Shown: piece by piece, positions 3,788-7,806 of the stretch
Layout of the letters: each line of letters begins with the position of its first letter
Position numbering within the stretch: the first letter of the stretch is position 1
Source: an uncultured Collinsella sp.
GTDB taxonomy: Bacteria > Actinomycetota > Coriobacteriia > Coriobacteriales > Coriobacteriaceae
DNA: 7,806 nt
Direction of reading: 5' to 3'
Assembly: GCA_934643435.1 (NCBI GenBank)
Contig: CAKUCJ010000053.1
Span: 1 to 7,806, forward strand
Notes under the pieces: model-generated
The model's input: the letters and a program-made list of their open reading frames with translations, nothing else
Database searches by the model: none
Told to the model about the DNA's origin: nothing
Program-made: the position numbers and the translations under genes

Positions 3788-4978
3788 ATGGCCAAAGAGA
3801 AGTTTGAGCGCACTAAGCCGCATGTTAACATCGGCACCATTGGTCACGTCGACCACGGCAAGACCACGCTGACCGCTGCCATCACCAAGGTTCTCTCCGA
3901 GACCGAGGGCTGCAAGGCTGACTTCACTGCGTTCGAGAACATCGACAAGGCTCCCGAGGAGCGCGAGCGCGGCATTACGATCTCCGTTGCCCACGTTGAG
4001 TACGAGACCGCTAATCGTCACTACGCTCACGTCGACTGCCCGGGCCACGCTGACTACGTCAAGAACATGATCTCCGGTGCTGCTCAGATGGACGGCGCTA
4101 TCCTGGTCATCGCTGCTACCGACGGCCCCATGGCTCAGACCCGCGAGCACATCCTGCTCGCCCGTCAGGTCGGCGTTCCCTACATCGTCGTCTTCCTGAA
4201 CAAGTGCGACATGGTCGACGATGACGAGCTCATCGACCTCGTCGAGATGGAGACCCGTGAGCTCCTCTCCGAGTACGATTTCCCCGGCGACGACATCCCC
4301 GTCATCCGTGGTTCCGCTCTCGGCGCCCTCAACGGCGAGGAGAAGTGGATGGACGCCATCCGCGAGCTCATGAACGCTGTCGACGAGTACATCCCGACGC
4401 CCGCCCGTGACAACGACCTTCCCTTCCTGATGGCCGTTGAGGACGTTATGACCATCTCTGGCCGTGGTACCGTTGCTACCGGCCGTGTCGAGCGCGGTGA
4501 GCTCAAGCTCAACGAGCCCGTCGAGATCGTCGGCATCAAGGATACCCAGAACACTGTCTGCACCGGTATCGAGATGTTCCGTAAGTCCATGGACTTCTGC
4601 GAGGCTGGCGACAACGTCGGTCTGCTGCTCCGCGGCATCAAGCGCGAGGACATCGAGCGCGGCCAGGTTCTCTGCAAGCCCGGTTCGGTTACCCCGCACA
4701 CCAAGTTCACCGGTGAGATCTACGTTCTGACCAAGGAGGAGGGCGGCCGTCACACCCCGTTCTTCGATGGTTATCGTCCTCAGTTCTACTTCCGTACCAC
4801 CGACGTTACCGGTACGGTCAAGCTCCCCGAGGGCACCGAGATGGCTATGCCTGGTGACCACATCACCATCGAGGGCGACCTCATCCACCCGATCGCCATG
4901 GAGGAGGGCCTGCGCTTCGCTATCCGCGAGGGTGGCCACACCGTCGGTTCGGGCATCGTCTCCACGATCATTGAGTAA
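3788..4978 (+). CDS. tuf: Translation elongation factor Tu
   Basis: EF-Tu carries aminoacyl-tRNA to the ribosome A site as a GTP complex. The 396-residue length is normal. The GTPase domain shows the P-loop GHVDHGKT (residues 19-26), the switch I region [16 protein letters not shown] (51-66), DCPGH (83-87, switch II), NKCD (138-141, guanine specificity) and SAL (176-178). The two beta-barrel domains follow, with typical blocks such as [13 protein letters not shown] and a C-terminal [15 protein letters not shown]. The start follows AGGAGGG (3777-3783). It is the last gene of a tRNA-Tyr/Thr/Met transcript, resembling E. coli tufB rather than the str-operon tuf usual in actinobacteria. Codon use is strongly biased towards C- and G-ending codons, as expected for the most abundant protein. 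Whether a second tuf exists cannot be seen here. Confidence 0.98.
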   Translation: MAKEKFERTKPHVNIGTIGHVDHGKTTLTAAITKVLSETEGCKADFTAFENIDKAPEERERGITISVAHVEYETANRHYAHVDCPGHADYVKNMISGAAQMDGAILVIAATDGPMAQTREHILLARQVGVPYIVVFLNKCDMVDDDELIDLVEMETRELLSEYDFPGDDIPVIRGSALGALNGEEKWMDAIRELMNAVDEYIPTPARDNDLPFLMAVEDVMTISGRGTVATGRVERGELKLNEPVEIVGIKDTQNTVCTGIEMFRKSMDFCEAGDNVGLLLRGIKREDIERGQVLCKPGSVTPHTKFTGEIYVLTKEEGGRHTPFFDGYRPQFYFRTTDVTGTVKLPEGTEMAMPGDHITIEGDLIHPIAMEEGLRFAIREGGHTVGSGIVSTIIE

Positions 4979-5005
4979 ATTAGCTCTCTGATATAGCTGA
5001 CTTAG

Positions 5006-5043
5006 AGAACCCGGCACTTATTTGGGTGCCGGGTTCTTTTCTA
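5006..5043 (+). terminator. Intrinsic terminator after tuf
   Basis: A 12-bp perfect stem (5006-5017 with 5026-5037), an 8-nt loop and a following TTTTCT lie 27 nt after the tuf stop. It closes the tRNA-tuf operon. Confidence 0.9.
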
Positions 5044-5058
5044 CGCGGGTATTTTTGC

Positions 5059-5087
5059 CTGACGGTTGCGCTTGGCTCGCCTATCAT
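5059..5087 (+). promoter_or_regulatory. Possible upstream promoter of the rpmG operon
   Basis: CTGACG (5059-5064), a 17-nt spacer and TATCAT (5082-5087) form a reasonable promoter right behind the tuf terminator. It would give a long leader (about 165 nt) to rpmG. It is weaker evidence than the proximal promoter. Confidence 0.35.
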
Positions 5088-5173
5088 GTCGAGTGTGAGC
5101 GGATTGATTAGATCTCGCTGGCTTCATTGATGTGTTCCAAATATGAATGGATCCACCGAGAACCAATTGACTC

Positions 5174-5211
5174 GAGGTTTTCGTTGACAGCACTTACGTA
5201 GAGCTGATAAA
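5174..5211 (+). promoter_or_regulatory. Promoter of rpmG-tRNA-Trp-secE-nusG
   Basis: TTGACA (5184-5189), a 16-nt spacer and GATAAA (5206-5211). The 18-nt block GAGGTTTTCGTTGACAGC (5174-5191) is identical to that at the tRNA-Tyr/tuf promoter (3342-3359). Confidence 0.8.
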
Positions 5212-5258
5212 GTACCAACTCGTGCCCGTACGGGGCGGAAATGAAAGGTTCAGGATAC

Positions 5259-5408
5259 ATGCGTACTCTAGTTACTCTTGCGTGCACTGAGTGCAAGCGC
5301 CGCAACTATACGACCACCAAGAACAAGGCGAACATGCCTGATCGTATGGAGATCAAGAAGTATTGCCCCTGGTGCCGTCACCACACGCTGCACAAAGAGA
5401 CTCGTTAG
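5259..5408 (+). CDS. rpmG: 50S ribosomal protein L33 (zinc-ribbon form)
   Basis: This encodes 49 residues beginning [21 protein letters not shown] and ending KETR. L33 is a small protein of the large subunit near the tRNA exit region. Two Cys pairs, C9-x-x-C12 (CTEC) and C36-x-x-C39 (CPWC), mark the zinc-binding (C+) form. Length is standard. An in-frame ATG at 5241 would add six residues (MKGSGY), but the canonical MRT start with AGGA just upstream (5252-5255) is preferred. It lies between a strong promoter and tRNA-Trp, and precedes secE-nusG as in many bacteria. A zinc-free paralogue may exist elsewhere under Zur control; that is family knowledge and not visible here. Confidence 0.95.
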   Translation: MRTLVTLACTECKRRNYTTTKNKANMPDRMEIKKYCPWCRHHTLHKETR

Positions 5409-5421
5409 TCTCTAGTCACAT

Positions 5422-5497
5422 ACGCCAGTAGTTCAATTGGTAGAGCATCGGTCTCCAAAACCGAGTGTTGAGGGTTCGAGTCCTTCCTGGCGTGCCA
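5422..5497 (+). tRNA. tRNA-Trp (anticodon CCA)
   Basis: The acceptor ACGCCAG (5422-5428) pairs with CTGGCGT (5487-5493), discriminator G, with the CCA end encoded (5495-5497). The anticodon loop CTCCAAA gives CCA. It lies 13 nt after rpmG and before secE, an arrangement familiar in actinobacteria and other phyla. Confidence 0.96.
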
Positions 5498-5506
5498 GTC
5501 ATTATT

Positions 5507-5536
5507 CCGTAAGCTCCCATTGGGGGCTTACGGTTT
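5507..5536 (+). terminator. Hairpin after tRNA-Trp, weak terminator or attenuator
   Basis: CCGTAAGCTCC pairs with GGGGCTTACGG (11 or 12 bp within 5507-5533), followed by only TTTACTC. It could partly terminate after the tRNA and reduce transcription into secE-nusG, or guide tRNA 3' processing. Confidence 0.6.
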
Positions 5537-5572
5537 ACTCATGTATAAGCGCATTGCGCGGAGGTAACCCAA

Positions 5573-5911
5573 ATGGCCAACAAGAAGAACAAGAAGAAGG
5601 CTCAGCAGCCGGCATCCGCCAACAACGCTGCCGCCAACTCCAAGGTTGAGGCCAAGAAGGCCGTTGCCAAGAAGAGCGAGAAGGCTGCGAAGTCCAAGAA
5701 GAACGAGAAGCCTGGTTTTTTCGCCCGCACCAAGAAGTATTTCGCTTCGGTCAAGTCCGAGATGAAGCGTGTCACGTGGCCCGACAAGAAGGAGCTCGTG
5801 AACTACTCGGTCGTCGTTTGCGCTTCTCTGATCGTCGTCGGCGTCGTCATCGCTCTGCTCGATGCTGGCTTTGGCGAGGCTCTTGCTCTGTTCTCTGGAT
5901 TGAGGGGCTAA
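5573..5911 (+). CDS. secE: Preprotein translocase subunit SecE
   Basis: SecE is the small clamp subunit of the SecYEG channel in the cytoplasmic membrane. The protein has 112 residues. Residues 1-47 form a Lys/Ala-rich, probably disordered cytoplasmic extension. GFFARTKKYFASVKSEMKRVTWPDKKE (48-74) is the conserved amphipathic helix with the hallmark KRVTWPD. One hydrophobic segment follows (about 79-97, YSVVVCASLIVVGVVIALL). The single transmembrane segment is the usual Gram-positive form, unlike the three of E. coli. The start has GGAGGT (5560-5565) 7 nt upstream. It ends 3 nt before nusG, so the two are co-transcribed. Confidence 0.96.
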   Translation: MANKKNKKKAQQPASANNAAANSKVEAKKAVAKKSEKAAKSKKNEKPGFFARTKKYFASVKSEMKRVTWPDKKELVNYSVVVCASLIVVGVVIALLDAGFGEALALFSGLRG

Positions 5912-5914
5912 ACC

Positions 5915-6451
5915 ATGTCTAAGCGTTGGTACGTCGTTCACACTTACTCCGGATACGAGAACCGCGTTAAGTCCGATCTCGAGCATCGTATCGAGACCAT
6001 GGGCATGCAGGATCGTATCTTTGATATCGAGATTCCTATGGAGCGCGTCACCGAGATTAAAGAGGGTGGCAAGCGCGAGACCAAGGATTCCAAGATCTTC
6101 CCGGGTTATGTCCTGGTCCGCATGGAGATGGATGACGATGCCTGGACGTGTGTTCGCAACACGCCCGGCGTCACCGGTTTCCTGGGCGGCAACGGCAAGC
6201 CCGCTCCGCTTTCCCGCGACGAGTACAACAAGATGACTCGTCGTCCCGGTAAGGGCGATTCGCCCAAGCGCACCTCGGTTGATATCCAGGTCGGTACTTC
6301 CGTCCGCGTCACCGATGGCCCGCTTACTGACTTTGATGGCAAGGTCTCCGAGGTTAACACCGAGGCTGGCAAGCTCAAGGTCACGCTGATGATCTTTGGC
6401 CGTGAGACGCCGGTCGAGCTCGACTTTAACCAGGTCGCTGTCATCGCTTAA
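5915..6451 (+). CDS. nusG: Transcription termination/antitermination factor NusG
   Basis: NusG binds RNA polymerase and links it to the ribosome or Rho. The 178-residue protein has an NGN domain (about 3-92: KRWYVVHTYSGYENRVKSDL, then FPGYVLVRMEMDDDAW and NTPGVTGFLG) and a C-terminal KOW domain (about 125-178: GTSVRVTDGPLTDFDGKV ... VELDFNQV). Length matches the compact family form without large insertions. The start lies 3 nt after secE. It is followed by a 120-nt gap before rplK. Confidence 0.97.
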   Translation: MSKRWYVVHTYSGYENRVKSDLEHRIETMGMQDRIFDIEIPMERVTEIKEGGKRETKDSKIFPGYVLVRMEMDDDAWTCVRNTPGVTGFLGGNGKPAPLSRDEYNKMTRRPGKGDSPKRTSVDIQVGTSVRVTDGPLTDFDGKVSEVNTEAGKLKVTLMIFGRETPVELDFNQVAVIA

Positions 6452-6571
6452 GTTTTCGTCCGTTCGCGCGAGCGTGCTTCTTCTGTGACTGCTCATCTCA
6501 GAAGTGCTTCTAACACGTGCGTGCTTACGATATAGCAAGTACTTCACACTCGTGATTCGAAAGGAATGACC
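6452..6571 (+). promoter_or_regulatory. nusG-rplK intergenic leader
   Basis: This 120-nt gap holds a 6-bp stem CTTCTG/CAGAAG (6480-6504), an overlapping AGAAG-TG-CTTCT dyad (6500-6511) and GATATAG (6529-6535), which could be a -10 region but lacks a good -35. It may contain a secondary promoter for rplK-rplA; I cannot define it with confidence. Confidence 0.3.
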
Positions 6572-7000
6572 ATGGCTGAGAAGAAGGTTGCCAACGTCAT
6601 TAAGCTCCAGATTCCTGCTGGTGCCGCTAACCCCGCTCCTCCCGTCGGCCCCGCCCTGGGCGCTGCTGGCGTGAACATCATGCAGTTCTGCCAGGCCTTT
6701 AACGCCGAGACGCAGGACAAGAAGGGCGACATCATCCCCGTTGAGATCTCTGTCTACGAGGATAAGTCCTTCTCCTTCATCACCAAGACCCCGCCGGCGG
6801 CTCACCTCATCAAGAAGGAGCTGAACCTCAAGTCTGGTTCCGCTAAGCCCCAGGCCGACAAGGTCGGTCAGCTCTCCCAGGAGCAGCTCACCAAGATCGC
6901 CGAGATCAAGATGCCGGACCTCAATGCCAACGACATTGACGCCGCCAAGAAGATCATCGCCGGTACCGCCCGTTCCATGGGTGTCACCATCGCTGAGTAG
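6572..7000 (+). CDS. rplK: 50S ribosomal protein L11
   Basis: L11 forms the GTPase-associated centre of the large subunit with 23S rRNA and the L10/L12 stalk. The 142 residues match the usual length. The N-terminal domain shows [35 protein letters not shown] (10-44), the proline-rich helix that forms the thiostrepton site. The C-terminal RNA-binding domain ends with [18 protein letters not shown]. The ATG at 6572 is chosen over one at 6566 because AAGGA (6561-6565) is 6 nt before it and directly abuts the other, and because MAEKK is the natural family start. It is paired with rplA as in nearly all bacteria. Confidence 0.97.
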   Translation: MAEKKVANVIKLQIPAGAANPAPPVGPALGAAGVNIMQFCQAFNAETQDKKGDIIPVEISVYEDKSFSFITKTPPAAHLIKKELNLKSGSAKPQADKVGQLSQEQLTKIAEIKMPDLNANDIDAAKKIIAGTARSMGVTIAE

Positions 7001-7018
7001 CGATTTCTTTAGGTAATG

Positions 7019-7067
7019 ACGGGTGCTCCGACCGGGGCGCCCGTTATATGTGTGCAATAGGGCACAC
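7019..7067 (+). promoter_or_regulatory. Two tandem hairpins between rplK and rplA
   Basis: An 11-bp stem (7019-7029 with 7034-7044, loop GACC) is followed by a 6-bp stem GTGTGC/GCACAC (7050-7055 with 7062-7067). No long T-run follows the first, so it is at most a weak attenuator. They may act with the L1-site-like element downstream. Confidence 0.55.
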
Positions 7068-7074
7068 GATACGA

Positions 7075-7104
7075 TGTGGGAGGGCTCGCGCCCGTTTAAC
7101 CACA
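7075..7104 (+). promoter_or_regulatory. Probable L1-binding autoregulatory RNA element before rplA
   Basis: TGTGG (7075-7079) pairs with CCACA (7100-7104). An asymmetric interior loop has GA (7080-7081) on one side and GTTTAA (7094-7099) on the other. GGGC (7082-7085) then pairs with GCCC (7090-7093) over TCGC. Two short helices around such a loop are the known form of L1 sites in 23S rRNA and L1 mRNA. The AGGAGGT ribosome binding site (7104-7110) starts at the last base of the stem, so L1 binding could block initiation. The match is structural, by eye. Confidence 0.65.
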
Positions 7105-7117
7105 GGAGGTAATGCAC

Positions 7118-7806
7118 ATGGCTAAGCATGGTAAGAGCTATAACGCCGCTGCCGAGAAGATCGACCGCGCCACGCTCTACACCCCCCTTCAGGCTGCCAA
7201 GCTCATCAAGGAGCTCGACACCGCCAAGTTCGACGAGACCGTCGAGGCCCACTTCCGTCTGGGCATCGATACTCGTAAGGCTGACCAGAACATCCGTGGT
7301 TCCATCTCCCTGCCCCACGGCACCGGCAAGACCGTTCGTGTTGCCGTCTTCGCCGAGGGCGAGAAGGCCCGCGAGGCCGAGGCTGCCGGCGCCGACATCA
7401 TCGGTTCCGACGAGCTCGTCGCCCAGATCCAGAAGGGCGAGATCAACTTCGACGCCGCTATCGCTACGCCGAACATGATGGCCAAGGTTGGCCGCATCGG
7501 TAAGATCCTTGGTCCCCGTGGCCTCATGCCGAACCCCAAGCTCGGCACCGTGACCATGGACGTCGCCAAGATGGTCTCCGAGCTCAAGGCTGGCCGCGTT
7601 GAGTACCGCGCCGACCGTTACGGCATCTGCCACGTGCCCCTGGGCAAGAAGTCCTTCTCTGAGCAGCAGCTCGTTGAGAACTACGCTGCCCTGTACACCG
7701 AGATCCTGCGCGTCAAGCCCTCTTCTGCTAAGGGCAAGTACGTCAAGTCCATCTCCGTGTCTTCCACCATGGGCCCTGGCGTCAAGGTCGATCCCGCTGT
7801 CCAGCG
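7118..7806 (+). CDS. rplA: 50S ribosomal protein L1 (3' end beyond window)
   Basis: The frame opens at ATG 7118 behind AGGAGGT (7104-7110) and is still open at the window end, giving 229 complete residues of an expected 230-240. L1 forms the mobile L1 stalk of the 50S subunit and in many bacteria represses its own mRNA. The N-terminal part [17 protein letters not shown] leads into [10 protein letters not shown]. The signature block [19 protein letters not shown] (128-146) and the [22 protein letters not shown] segment (159-180) are clear. It is the second gene of the L11-L1 unit. Confidence 0.97.
   Translation, partial: MAKHGKSYNAAAEKIDRATLYTPLQAAKLIKELDTAKFDETVEAHFRLGIDTRKADQNIRGSISLPHGTGKTVRVAVFAEGEKAREAEAAGADIIGSDELVAQIQKGEINFDAAIATPNMMAKVGRIGKILGPRGLMPNPKLGTVTMDVAKMVSELKAGRVEYRADRYGICHVPLGKKSFSEQQLVENYAALYTEILRVKPSSAKGKYVKSISVSSTMGPGVKVDPAVQ

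Noticed and set aside
3686..5017. 443-residue frame antisense to tuf
   Set aside because: It mirrors the tuf codon structure on the opposite strand and lacks a credible start and protein family; a typical shadow of a highly biased gene.
5241..5258. Alternative upstream start for rpmG adding MKGSGY
   Set aside because: L33 normally starts near MRT, and the AGGA at 5252-5255 fits the later ATG; the extension has no counterpart in the family as I know it.
5528..7633. 701-residue frame antisense to secE, nusG, rplK and rplA
   Set aside because: It crosses four certain genes and their spacers and is rich in Leu, Asp, Gly and Val as expected from reading biased ribosomal genes backwards.

Overview
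The window looks like the chromosome of a high-GC Gram-positive bacterium, most likely a Coriobacteriia member such as Collinsella. This taxonomic call is an impression from protein sequence, codon use and gene order; no database was searched. Translation genes (tuf, rpmG, secE, nusG, rplK, rplA) dominate the right two thirds and show the strong GTC/CTC/CGT/AAG/GAG codon preference of highly expressed genes.

Layout. Positions 1-894 carry the end of a SpoU/TrmH rRNA 2'-O-methyltransferase gene (rlmB-like) followed 3 nt later by a YacP/Rae1-like NYN-domain ribonuclease gene. Facing them (922-2262, minus) is an unexpected gene: one protein joining an excisionase/MerR-type helix-turn-helix to a HipA-like kinase domain. 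A perfect 28-bp inverted repeat lies at its 5' end and contains its ribosome binding site. A tRNA-Thr(TGT) follows at 2496-2570 with an intrinsic terminator. Its 3' end plus terminator is repeated exactly (66 bp) 190 bp downstream. Positions 2571-3443 hold no convincing gene but are dense in repeats: the 66-bp duplication, two tandem dyads with 81-bp period, a 23-bp perfect inverted repeat, and smaller palindromes. A strong promoter (TTGACA-18-TATTAT) then leads into tRNA-Tyr(GTA), tRNA-Thr(GGT), tRNA-Met(CAT) and tuf, ending at a clear terminator. A second promoter sharing an 18-nt block with the first leads into rpmG, tRNA-Trp(CCA), secE and nusG, then rplK and rplA (cut by the window end).

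How it fits together. rlmB, rae1, rpmG, secE, nusG, rplK and rplA stand in the order known from Bacillus (yacO-yacP-sigH-rpmGB-secE-nusG-rplK-rplA), and the tRNA-tuf arrangement recalls the E. coli thrU-tyrU-glyT-thrT-tufB operon. The HTH-HipA gene and the repeat-rich tRNA-Thr region sit where this conserved string is interrupted, which suggests accessory DNA or a scar of past integration. Most of the window is core translation machinery; the unusual biology lies between about 900 and 3440, plus a probable L1-binding RNA element in front of rplA.
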